Below are positions 1 to 11,394 of a DNA stretch of 64,000 bases, in pieces. The notes under the pieces are model-generated. The model saw nothing but the letters and a program-made list of their open reading frames with translations. It made no database searches and was not told the origin of the DNA. Location: positions 29,433,818 through 29,497,817 of the forward strand of contig NC_049980.1 of NCBI RefSeq assembly GCF_000003815.2, given 5' to 3'. The stretch comes from Branchiostoma floridae. Taxonomy: Eukaryota; Chordata; Leptocardii; Amphioxiformes; Branchiostomatidae. Made by a program: the position numbers and the translations under genes. Each line of letters begins with the position of its first letter. Positions within the stretch are counted from its first letter, which is position 1.

Positions 1-1250
1 GAAAAAAAGTTAACTGTCATAACACAGGCGAGTTGATTACTTTGTTGCACAAAGTTGTGTTTTTATCATTAACATAAGGAATCCAAAAGGGACCGATACC
101 GAGCGCTAGAGGTCATTCAACAAACGTAATGAAGTGTTTTCTTGGCGGCGGTTACTGCGATCGGATTATAGCATCTCGAATTAATGACGGTCACTACAGA
201 ATGGTCCCATCTGTCAATTCAGCATAAAAAGGTAAAATTGATATAAATATTGGGCGTTGTTTTGTTGCTGGACAGCTGGCTCCCCCCACAGGTATCCCTT
301 TTCCGCAAGTGGGGGTCTGGGAGCCCCTCACCCAAGGGGCAAGGGGCAGGCGACCCCGTTTGTTCTCCGCCTCCACGGGTCAAGCCGGTCCCCCAATTGT
401 AAATCGTATTTCCAGTTCGTATAATAACCAGGAAACGCTTTTGAGCCGCCGCTTGTGTAATTGCATGGATTTTAACCACGTCACCTGGCCTTTTTCTTTA
501 TTCATGTGAAGGTGGTGCAGCAATTGGACCAGATCCCGGCCGCCACCTGTGTCTGGGGGTCGCAGCGATACCGTTATTATTCAGCTCTCCAGTCTTACAC
601 CACTTTTTTTTACTTTTGTTTGTACAACTGGACATTTGATAGCCATTTCATTTAAGTGCCTCCAACATCTGTAACTTGCATTTGTTGTTACGTAACACGA
701 TAATGTAGATGACTTCCCAAACAATTTTTCTTCTTTGGAAAAAACAAAAACAAACTTTACTTTTTATGACCTTTTCAGAAAGGTGGTGCATAGTACTCAA
801 TCCTTGAGTTACTTCTTGCATGTACTTAGTTTTGCAAAGTTTCCCACTCCACTGTTCTGCACACTTGCATTGATAAGCACAGAGTCAGGAGTAAATCAAC
901 AGGTTGCATGGGAACCTTTTGAGGCCAGCTGACCCTTGGTCCAGCACAGGGCAAGGGCCAGTGCCCCCATCATCCTGGGAACACAATATCCCAAAGGTTC
1001 GCTGGACTCTGCAGTCTTTACAACTGGTGGTGCCTTCAAATTATGGAGGACCCCAGAGGGCAAGGGGCAGGAGAGAACACAAAGTCAGAGGACCAGCAGG
1101 CCAGGCCAGGTCAGCACAGGGCAAGGACCAGTGCCCTCTGTGTCTATAGAGCTGCTTGTGTCCTATAGTCCTGGTCTGTCTACTCCCTGCCCTCAATGCC
1201 TGACCCCTCAGGCCAGAGGTGTCAAAACAGATGGGGCTTCAGCCTCCCTG
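1..1250. other. Non-coding, with two CpG/GC-richer islands
   Basis: No supportable exon. 100-560 is locally CpG-rich and contains a TALE-type motif (CTGTCAAT at 211) and GGATTA near 160, which suggests a regulatory element (inference). 900-1250 is G/C-rich and carries two copies of CAGCACAGGGCAAGG (942 and 1112, 170 bp apart) with further GGGCAAGG words between them. Confidence 0.35.
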
Positions 1251-1606
1251 TCAGGGAACTGCTTTTAAAAATAGGAACATGTAATAATAAGTGCACTTGC
1301 CTGTGTGGCCATGTGAGCTTCCTTAGAATAGGGAACTGCCTTTAAAAAGTAGGAACATCTAATGTCATCTGTAATGATGCTAATATAAAGGTTCCTTTTG
1401 AATTTGATTTTTTTTTTAAGTGTACTTGCCTGTGTGGCCAAGTGGTAAGCTTCCTTAGAACAGGGAACTGTCTTTAAAAAGTAGGAACATCTAATGTCAT
1501 CTGTAATCATGCTAATAATAGTAGTAATATACAGTCTCCTTTTATATTTCATTTTTTAAAAGAAGTGTACTTGCCTGTGTGACCAAGTGGTAAGCTTCCT
1601 TGGAAC
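1251..1606. repeat. Three-copy irregular tandem repeat
   Basis: The words GGGAACTGYCTTTAAAAA, AGGAACATCTAATGTCATC and ACTTGCCTGTGTGGCCAAG recur: GGGAACT at 1254, 1331 and 1463; ACTTGCC at 1295, 1424 and 1569. Spacing is about 129-145 bp apart from one short first unit. TGGCCAAGTGG resembles a pol III A box, but no B box follows, so any SINE origin is unproven. Confidence 0.7.
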
Positions 1607-2225
1607 TATACGCTGAGCTGGATGATCCCTTCCTATAGCCCAGTAGGTTTGGTGTAAAGCAAGGCGTCTTAAAAGACTTTTGTAACTCAGTCTTTCAAAT
1701 ATCCCACCCTTGAGTTGACTACTAATTTGTTATATATCACGCTACCAGATCCAAGAAAATGGCATTCTACGTGCTCAACTGGTGATACAGTTTACTTCTA
1801 AATGGGGTTTATGGATGCACTGTAAATCTATAAATTCATTCTGGTTTGACTTTTAGAGCCTGCTGAGTTTGTTTGAACTATTGTCCAAGAAGCTTTCTGC
1901 TGAACTGGAGTGGTGTACATTATATTCTCATTAGGCACAGCAGGGTGCCCATTCACGGCTTGCTGTCAAAGAATACAAGTGGCAGCTATCAAGAGCTGTC
2001 AATCACTTGTTGAAGAGGGAGTGACACATTTGTACTGAATGGACAACACAAATATTGTTGGCTTCCTGCTGGTGTGAATGGCTTCTGTCTCACCCCTGAG
2101 AGCCTTCCCTAACCACTGTCAGTGGGGCAGGCAACTGTGAACAGAGATGTCTATAAATAGTCAGGACAGTCAGGGAGTAGAGCAGCAAGCCTTCAGACAA
2201 AAATCAGTACATGTACCTTGTTATC

Positions 2226-2518
2226 CAGGGTTGGAGAAGTTTTATAAAATCAAATTGTCCTATCAGGCAAGTAAATGCCCGAGCCAACTTTTCACTTGCC
2301 CGAAATTTAAACGACTATGTATTTTTACTTCCATTGATGGAATTCTTGTTGTTGGCTCTATTTTTCTGTGTTGACCAATGCTTGATGCCATGACTGTGAA
2401 AAGTATATCAAGATCTCACTCAATTAAAAAAAATCTAACTTGCAAGTGGGGTAGGTCATGCACTTGCCCGATCTTCATTTTCACTTGCCAGGGACAATGG
2501 TAGACTTGTTCAGCCCTG
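2226..2518. mobile_element. hAT-like MITE, diverged copy
   Basis: It starts CAGGGTTGGAGAAG and ends CTTGTTCAGCCCTG, a diverged 14-bp TIR. The interior (TTGGCTCTATTTTTCTGTG, TTGACCAATGCTTGATGCC) matches the copies at 25797 and 26274. No coding capacity and no clear target-site duplication. Confidence 0.6.
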
Positions 2519-4882
2519 GAAAGAGGCTCAGTGAGATATCAGTGAAAATAAGTCCTCTTCTAGATAAGTCATCAACTATGAGTTCTTTGTGAACATATAC
2601 AGCTGCAGGAAGTAGAAGTGTATCGCAGTAAAACTGGGTATATAGATGTCCTTTTGTGGGAGACAATTGGCTTGCAAAGTAGCAATCCTTCTCCTGATTC
2701 AGGAATTCCACCCTCCGATGGCTTCCCAAAGTCTCTGTGAGATTGAGTTATGCATTGTCAGGCCCTTTGGAGGCTCTCCCAACTTGTCTGCGTAATCCTG
2801 AAAAAATGGGACGTAGATTGCCGTCACCCAATATCGGATTGTGGGGATGGGTCTAGGTCCCGAGGAGGAAATGTTCCTTGAGCGCTGATAAAGAAAGAAG
2901 AAGAAAAGGAGGTCTTTTGCAGTGTAGCTTGGCGAGGACCTGCACTATGATTTTTGTTTCTGAAAATATTTTTTGACGTAGTAGTACACTCTGACTTGGA
3001 GTATGACTGCACTATATATTGGACCATTTATCTACCAAAGTGGTCTGGGTTCAAGAGTTTTGTTACAATTCGGTGCCGATTTGACTGTCTCCCAGAAAAG
3101 CGCTAGTGCTTCTCAAAACATCGTAATTTGGACTACGTTTCAGTTAGAAAGAAGTGCCTTGTCACTGACCGACAGACTCAGTTGACATTTTCTGTAGAAA
3201 TGTTATTTTTGGTAAAAAATAAAATATCATTTCTACCCCAAAAATTGCTAAAGCACATTCCAGAACAAGCATCTTCACGTCCTCTCCTTTCCATCAGCGC
3301 CCGTAGCACACGCAGAAACCTCCCGTCCTACTAAACATTTTCCTCAGGTGCCGAGTGTAGTCCTTTTACAGCGCCCAGTTGTAGGCTTCCTCTCTGGGAT
3401 TAGATTGCCTATCTTGCAGTGACATTCACTTTTATAGCGGTTTGCCACCGTGGCTTGACAGGTTATTGCCAGACCCATAACACTTAAAGGATACAAGTTT
3501 CCCCGTGTATGATGATGCTGCATGGAGGTTTGTGTCTCAGTGGAAGGCTGGGAATGTGGAAATATGTTTTTTTTTTTGTGGTAATCAGGTGTGTGCGTCT
3601 GTATGTGTGCGTGCATATTATTACATCAGGCAAAATGATGATAAAAAATTATTACTCGGGTAAGTTCCCAATCAGTCTGCTATTGGCATTATGTTTTTAT
3701 GTGAATGCTAATCCTGAACATACTGATAATGATTGCAGGTATCACCTGTACCCTCAATGACAGCCAGGTTACGTCCATGTGTCTCTTCTTTTACATAACG
3801 ACAATGATCCTCTGGGTATCTTCTTGTGCCCTCTTTCTGCTATAAGCTGATCAACAATTTCCATTGATAGTTGTGTTTCATTGCATTTTTAATCATACTT
3901 TTACTTTGTAAATTGTATGCACCATTTTCCAATTATGACATCAAGGGTCACACAGAACTAATGTTTAATTGCTCAACATTTTCTCCCTGACGACCGTCTA
4001 GTAAAAAAGGTGGTCTTACAACACTGTAGCTGTGTCTGTAGTCTGCTAATGTTCTGTATTTGTGGTAGCCAATAAGGGGATGGAAATCGTAAATTTGATT
4101 ATTCTTCTTAATTCATCTCAGTCATCGTATTTCCTTTTTTCTTCCTGTTGAACTGAATGAAACTCACCTTGTTGAACTGAAACTATGATATGCTCAGAGT
4201 AGGCTGTAACGGCAGAATGTCTGTCATACGGGCATCCCCTCTCTATGGGTGACAAGTTTGTCTCCTTACAAATTGCTTTCTTGAAAGAAATCTTGTACAA
4301 GATTAAATTTTCCTCAGTCCGATTTAATATCTTTTTCCTGCGTCGAAATTTCTGGCACCCGAAGACGAAACATTGTGCCAGTCGTTGACATTAAAGTTTA
4401 TTGCACCCTCCTAACAGAACCTAAAGGTTACAGCACTTCTGTGTGATGAGCCCTGTCACAACTCTGGGTGAAAATCACTGCAATACTTATATTTACAAAA
4501 TGGCATGTCAAATCTTGATGGGTATCTTGTGTAAAAGTGGCTTGTAGTTTGGTAAATGACACGTTGGGGCCATGACAGTGAGGGATGACTCCATTAGGTT
4601 TGGGTTTTCTGGTTCATAATTTCCGGAGGTGAAAGACGTGAAAAGGCACAAAATTGCCCAAATAGAGGTTTTGCTGTCAGCAAGCTCAAATTAGCTGCAT
4701 GGGCTTCATAAATCATGAATTTAAGGGCATGATCTAGGAGGTATTGAAGTGCTCAGAAGGCATGCAATAGTTGTGGGAGGTGACGTGATGTGACAAAGTT
4801 CTGAAGTTCACAATACCTGCTGCTCCTGTAGGAACAATTACTTTCCCCTCACACACCTGTATAACCACTATTTATATCCTCG
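2519..4882. other. Non-coding; one regulatory-looking block
   Basis: No supportable exon. 3330-3540 is locally less AT-rich and contains GGGATTAGATT (Otx/Pitx-type GGATTA) and TTTTATAGCGG, followed at 3540-3620 by a T-run and TG/GTGC-rich sequence. The rest is AT-rich with no structure I can name. Confidence 0.3.
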
Positions 4883-5212
4883 TAGGGCTCGAAATACCAC
4901 CTGCATATGCAGGTCAATGCAAGTAAAATTGGAGCTGTGCAGGTATTTCTGGTCTCTACCTGCACCTAACCAGCACTGGTCCATGTACTGTTGTTTTTTT
5001 ACATAAATGTCTTAAATGGATTGTTATTAGCTGTATTGACTGTTACCACCTATATAGTATAAAAGAAAAAATTGCAATGGTTCCTGAACAATTTTAGTAC
5101 AATTAGTACTTGCCAAATTCAGAGTGGTACAGGTAAAATTTGTCTGTTGCAGGTAATTTTCAATGTTATCTGCACTAGTGCAGGTATGCAGAAAAAAGTA
5201 TTTCGAGCCCTG
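4883..5212. mobile_element. TIR element, GGGCTCGAAATA family
   Basis: The left end TAGGGCTCGAAATA and right end TATTTCGAGCCCTG are inverted. CCTCG flanks both sides as a possible partial target-site duplication. No coding capacity. The interior carries repeated CCTGCA/TGCAGG words and small palindromes. It shares ends with the elements at 19407 and 38455. Confidence 0.7.
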
Positions 5213-6193
5213 CCTCGGGTACTGCGTTTTAAAGACTCAGGTGTAGGTATGCACAGGTTGTTAAAGGTGTCAATCGCAGTAACGGATATGGCTTTCCTTT
5301 CGCAAAACTGGCACAAACTTTTATTACAAAATTGTGTGATAACGTGCTGTGATAATATCTTACTGTTATTGTTTCAATTGCCAAAATGTCGCAGGGTAAG
5401 TGTACGTCAATGCCGCCATATTGGTATAATCAGTTTATTGGCGCAGTCTCAAAAAGGACTTTTCTCTTGAAAATGGGACTAGATTAGATGATAAAAAAGA
5501 AGAGCATCTGTTTTTTCTTACCTGTTGTACATGATACTGGTAAGTCACCTCTACTTCAGGTCATAACATTGATAACCCTTCACATTCCTATCTCATCAGG
5601 TCATGTAAGGTTGCCATGTAAACTGGAAACAGCATCTTCATTACCAAATGTGAGCTTGTCACTGTGGATAACTTTCAACAGACTAATATTGGAAGCACAT
5701 GCAGTGGATAACATTTCCAGCACAGTTGCGAAAGTGCAAAGTAATTGTTTTCAGAAGCAAGGATGGATTCTTAGAGTTGCCATTTTAATTCTTGAAGTTC
5801 CAACTTTTTTTGGACTTTGCTGAAGAAAGAAGAATTTGTTTTTGTGGCTATCCCACCTGGAAAGGTTGGAAATGAAACATAGGTGTGAGCAGACGGCAAA
5901 AAGGTCCAGGCCAGTTTGATTGGTCACTTGGCCCTTGAACCCCACTGTTACAGAAACAAGTAGGGAATGGCCCTGAAGCAGAAAAGCAAACCCTCTTTCT
6001 GTCCAGGTGTATATCTTATTTTAGGATGTTCCACTTCAACTTGCGTCATCCTTATCTGGTTGTGCTGTCGTGCTCTTCCTCTCACATTCCACCTGACCAC
6101 TCATAACAATGTCCTGACTTTGGTCAGCCAGGGTGAACTAACGGTCAACAATCCACCTTTATAACATTGACCTTTGATAAAGTTGATGATGAA
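5213..6193. other. Non-coding, nothing notable
   Basis: AT-rich, short frames only, no repeats with clear termini. I see no gene or RNA. Confidence 0.3.
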
Positions 6194-6264
6194 ATTTATT
6201 GCATCACGCACAGGTAGGTAAATGCCGCACCTGCTGATACCTACCTGTGTGTGATGCAATAAAT
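6194..6264. repeat. 71-bp near-perfect palindrome (hairpin)
   Basis: The left arm (6194-6220, starting ATTTATTGCATCAC) and right arm (6238-6264, ending GTGATGCAATAAAT) pair over 27 bp with one mismatch around a 17-base loop. It could be a short palindromic transposon remnant or an expressed hairpin. No known miRNA seed was recognised. Confidence 0.75.
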
Positions 6265-7738
6265 ACTCCAAGGGTGATCAATAGCTGAATGTTTTTACCG
6301 GCCGGCACGTATGCATGTTTACTTGGGACAGTGGCAAACATCCGACATCAAAGCTAGCCTGCATACGGAGCTGTCATATTTGTTATGCCCAGGACATTTT
6401 AATGGCTATCGACTTTGACATCATCTACGGCGGCTTTATTTAAAACCACGATCTGCCCCTTCCCGCCATGCGAGAGGCTATCAAACCTCGGGCGCGAACC
6501 TTTACCGGTAGTTTTGGCTCATGAAATATTCATGAAGTATTGGTTGCAAAGTGCAAAAGTCAATGAGGGAAACACAAATGAATTTATGAACGTTGCCCGG
6601 GGTGGATAAATTATTGATGCAAAATGAAGTTAACTGACTCTCAAGCCATGTACTGATTCAGGTTTACTTTCGCTGCCCATTAACATCATTTCAGTGCAGG
6701 AACCGATTACTCTTGTATCTTTGCTTCTTAATGAGAAGAATATTACCCCAAAAAATCTGAGTACATCGCTTTTACATGTTGCTTTTAGTTGTATTTGGCT
6801 TAAGATGTTGACTCTCTTAATTCGAAGTCAAGCTCTTGATACTGCAATTCCCCTTCCTAGGGTTCTTTTGTATGTTGTTTTTTGTAAAGAAAGGAAAAGA
6901 AATTGGTATGAATTACAGTATACAGCCTTTGTCAATAATAAGTGGTTGAAATGTTTTAACAACATCCATGCAGTAATTTGCAGCATTTCATTACATTCTC
7001 TGCACCATCTGTCATAAAAAGTAGCCACTTAATTCATATATTTCAGGTGAAGACAATACCAGCTTATGCTTTGTGTGAACTTGCCTGAACAAAATTTATC
7101 CCCATACCTTCATGATTAAAACCTCTCTGTCAGTTATGCTGTGCGATCAAATGGGAGTATGACACAGTCTTATAAATCAATTGACTTTCTGAATTCTTTC
7201 GTTTTGATTTGAGAAGTGCCGTGTATTTCAACTTGGCAGAGCTAAGATAGACACGAATTTTGTATTTAAAAGAAGAAGACTCTCGCTCAGTCACTTGTGT
7301 TGTGAGCAGTGATTGGCAAGATGATTGTTGCAGGAATTCCCATGTTAGCATCGCTTGGCTGTGGTAGGTATGTCGGCACTTATTGCTGCCAGCATTGAGT
7401 CTGGGAAAGGTGCTTAATCATACAGTTTGCGGTAATTAATTTGTGTAATTGGGTATCAATTAAGACAAAGCGGGCTCACTGACTTGTTTCAATTAGCAAA
7501 TCTGAGTGTTTCCAGGCAAGCTTGCTGTGTGCTGGAGTAGCTGTTTATATTTCTCCAGTTAAGATATCATGAATTAGATCTCGTGCACTATGATTAAAGC
7601 ATAACAAGCTCATTCATAGCATTTTGAACATAGCCATTACTTTCCTTTACCCAACACTTCATTTCCATAGATACATAGGTTTTCCTAGACAGTTCATTAC
7701 TGTACAATGCATTACAGTGAAAACAGAGCTGATGATGT
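6265..7738. other. Non-coding with two regulatory-looking segments
   Basis: 6400-6620 is CpG-richer and has octamer-like and TAAT motifs (CATGAAATATTCATG, ATAAATTATTGATG). 7420-7520 has clustered TAATTA/CAATTA words. No exon is supportable. Regulatory role is inference from composition only. Confidence 0.3.
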
Positions 7739-7767
7739 TGGTGTGTGTGTGTGTGTTTGTTTGTTTT
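7739..7767. repeat. (GT)n/(GTTT)n microsatellite
   Basis: About nine GT units followed by GTTTGTTTGTTTT. Confidence 0.8.
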
Positions 7768-9768
7768 AATGTGTGTCCATAGTTGTTTGACTGTTGTAGA
7801 GTGTCAGAATGTGAGGTGGAAGATGGTACAGAGACTGGCAGGATGGGAAGGTTTGGTTGGCCCGAGTCCAGAGATGTTCTGCAGGCTGGTAGGAAAATGT
7901 ATTAACAGAATTAGTGAGAACTTCACAATAATGAATGAAACCGGTAATTCACAAATACTTTCCGATATTTCATAGAGGTACGTGGTGTTGTGCAGTGGTT
8001 AGTTCCAACAATAGCTGCTGAACATTGACTCCTATAAAACAGCAATTCTTTGAGTTATCAAATATAAGATATTTTTCCATATTTTCCTTATCTCCTTATT
8101 CATGAAATGCACGCACCTAAACAAATTGTTTTTTCAGAGCTGAAATTAGGCCACAAACAATAGGAAATGGCAACAATCTTGAGTGTGCCAAAAAACTTCG
8201 TCTGAGAGCATTGACTATTGAAGAGTAGATTGATCTAAAACATCTACCTTCAAGGTAATGGATAGTTCTATTAGAAAGGGATCTTTTCATTCGGATCAAC
8301 ATCATTAGACCTTTTTGACCTGCAATACTAGATCAAGGAGGTTAATTAATGTAGGTTTATCAATCACGGTTCAGAGAACCTGCTGTGTTAAGGGCTGAAT
8401 AGGTAGTCACAAGTCAGGAAACCTTTCAACACAATGTTTATTTGAGAGTCACAGACCTCGAGGTCACTACAAGTACAATGGTCATTACTGATAGCAAACA
8501 AGAAGCAGCGACTGTATGAAGCAGCTTTTTATTGGTTCTCTGTGTTTTCTCCTCAGCCCCCCTGAAGGAGAATTGACCCTTCCAGTGAGCCTTAGTGGCT
8601 AGACCTCCATTTAGCCAGGTCCCCACCCCATTTGAACTTTAGTGCTGGTGGTATTGACCAGTTCAGCAGGTCAGCTTTCCCCCTTTCATAGCTGTCAGCT
8701 TAGTGTTATCTCACTGTATCAAAGGGTCGACCTTTGCAGCCGAGTCAGTGAATAGGAGATCTCGTCCATTTACAGCCACCAACAAGGGCTAATATGTAAC
8801 ACCCCCCATGTAACCTCCGACTGGGAGTTACCTACAAATGCAATTTTATCAATAATATGATTTGCTGGACAGGGGGAATTGGACGTGCATCTGCGTCGGC
8901 GATAGGCCCGGATTACTCCGGTATCGTCACGTTCAATCTTGGTGCACTCCACTGGCTATTTGTTCTCCGGAATCACCGCTGCTGGGCCGGGCTTGTATCT
9001 TGAGACCCCGCTGTATGATCGATATGAAGGAATGGCTTTGTATAGGCAAGGGAGGACGTTTGGTATGATTGATGGCGTGTCACGGCGATGAACTATCCGC
9101 CATCCAGGATGACTTAAAACATGGGCGGGTGGCGGTCCTCAGCATCGCCGCGTACTTTCTTCCTTTTTGTTCCCTTAATAAGATTGATACGCGCTCCTAC
9201 CTGAGAAAATGTAAGTGGCAATTTGCGGCGCCGCGCCATTCCAAAATTTCATAAAGTTGATCAGACTATTTGTTACCGCCCCTCTCCTGGCCATTGCTGA
9301 TGAGTATTTATGGTAAGAGACTGCTACAGGGTAGTTATGTGGATACAAGGGGCGGTATATGAATCAATATTTACACCCAGGATACGATATATCAGGAATT
9401 TTCGCCATGTTCAAATGTGCATTTTATAAAGAAAAATCAATGGGATTGACGAAGATGGGCATGTGCTCACATTGGATGTGTTTTACAAATAGAGGGCTGC
9501 CTCCCAGATATTGTCAGGAGGTACTCGCACGGTGCTGCATCATGGAGCATTCAATAATTCTTGCAGAATTAGTCTACAAGTTAGTGGCCAAAGGAGGTTT
9601 CATTGGTATGGTATGGAGATGATGGTTAGGGTTGAGTTGATCCAAAAGAAGAAAGGTAAATGGGAGCAAAAAACAGGGCAAGACAACAAGCAAACATCCA
9701 GTGCTTCATGGTCTATATTATAACACATAATAACATATCTATTATTGATATGAAATACAAGTGAAAAG
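7768..9768. other. Non-coding; CpG-rich island at 8860-9360
   Basis: 7768-8760 is AT-rich without recognisable content. 8860-9360 stands out as CpG-rich (GCGTCGGCGATAGG, CACGGCGATG, GCGGCGCCGCGCC) in an otherwise AT-rich region. It has no long ORF or splice pattern, so it is more like a regulatory element than an exon. Confidence 0.35.
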
Positions 9769-9858
9769 TATAGGCAACTGCTGTCTTTCCCCCCTTTTCA
9801 TAGACCTTCATGAAGGTCTATAAAAAGAGGGAAAGACAGTACACATGTAGTTACCTAT
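9769..9858. repeat. Palindromic element with nested arms
   Basis: 9781-9840 forms a nearly perfect inverted repeat centred on TTCATGAA (arms CTGTCTTTCC... and ...GGAAAGACAG). Outside it, TATAGGCAACT and AGTTACCTATA form a second inverted pair. Probably a small palindromic MITE. Confidence 0.7.
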
Positions 9859-11269
9859 AGCTTAGCTTTTGTCAAAGTATGTTGGTGAAGCTATAAAACA
9901 CTGTCAAATACTTCCAAATATTATTGGAAATATGTGATATTATATGCTGCTTAAAAGTCTGTTTTATGATTTTTTCTACAAATTGTAATTTTACATTGTC
10001 ACGCTGACTTAATACAATGAAAGCTACCGTATATTTTTTATTGACTCCCGTAAGATGTTTCCCAGGCAATATTATCACAATGTTTGAATGTGTTTCATCA
10101 CTGACTTAGAAAAAAGTGTAAATGATTGTAAATATAAAGATTGTTGCCAGCAAATGATATCAAATTATGTGAACTTTTTGGTCATTTGCATACATGTACC
10201 ATAAGTGCTTTTTTCTACCATAATTGGTAATCTTTTCTCCCATAGGGAAAGAAACCATGCAGTTTTTTCCTTGAGGTCTTTCCATCTTTTTTTCAGTTCA
10301 GTTTTTTTATGAGATGGCTAACTTTCTAGAAATTTATGTTGGGTTAGATACAAATAAATACTTCAATTTGCCCTATTATTATTTGCATACAAGCCATTTG
10401 GGTTGTTCCATTTTGGTGAAGGGGTTTCCAGTCACACTAACCTAATCATTTAATACAGGTTTGGGGTCAGTCAACTTGGGGTTGGGCACAGTGTTCATTG
10501 AAACTGAAAGATACAGGTGCAGAACTCACTACTTTAACCAGTCAAGAAGTGGGATACATTTTTTATACCAATTATGTTCGTAGGAGGCCTCTGCTGTATA
10601 ACTGGGGTACATTATATATTTGCTCCTACATCGTAGCATTTGCTATTGTCTGAATCTTTGTAAACTTATTTGTATATAAAAGTAACTTGAAACAAGACAT
10701 GACTTGAATTTCCAAACTATCAGCAGTACTTTCAAAGATACAATGTATTGGGCGAAGTTTTAACCAAATGTTTATGACAGTATACTGCAGTTTGGGGATT
10801 GACTTTGATAAATAACACAGGAAACTCTCAACATAAGAACACAGATATTATCTTAAAGACTAATCAACTTTGGATTTATATTCATCGATTTGATGGTATT
10901 TAGTCCTTCTATCCATCAAGCTTGTCAAAGTTTGATCTGTAAAAGTGGACAGTTCTTTTTCAACACTGTCCTTTGTGCTGTCATGGTTCATAGATTTCTA
11001 ACCTTATCCATGCCTCATATCATATTCATGCACAAAATTCCCATTGAAATGCTGATGAAGATTATTATCAGGGTAGCCATATATCTCTCACCATTATGAT
11101 AAATCTTCATTATGGAAAACATTATAATTTCATTTCCATAGTAGAAAAAAAAGATTGAAGCTAGCCACAATTATTATGTAGCAAGAGAAGTTAAAATGGC
11201 AAAATCATAACTGTAATATTTCAAAACACAACTTTTAGTATCATTGAAGAATCATTGTATTTCTATATG
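9859..11269. other. AT-rich non-coding sequence
   Basis: No exon, RNA gene or complete element recognised. A weak inverted pair (GATGAAGATTATTATCA / TGATAAATCTTCAT) lies around 11050-11112. Confidence 0.3.
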
Positions 11270-11394
11270 TAACAGGCGACAGTATGATTCCGGACGAACG
11301 CTTTAATTCCGGAAAACCTTGATTATTTCAAAATAGATTAACCAGATGAGTTAATATTTTTAGATATTTGTCTGGAATTATACTGTCGCCTGTT
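11270..11394. mobile_element. 125-bp MITE with ~25-bp TIRs
   Basis: The left end TAACAGGCGACAGTATGATT and right end AATTATACTGTCGCCTGTTA are inverted with few mismatches. The flanks include TATA on both sides. Too short to code. Confidence 0.7.

Noticed and set aside
1430-1450. TGGCCAAGTGG as a tRNA A box
   Set aside because: No B box or cloverleaf follows; it recurs as part of a tandem repeat.
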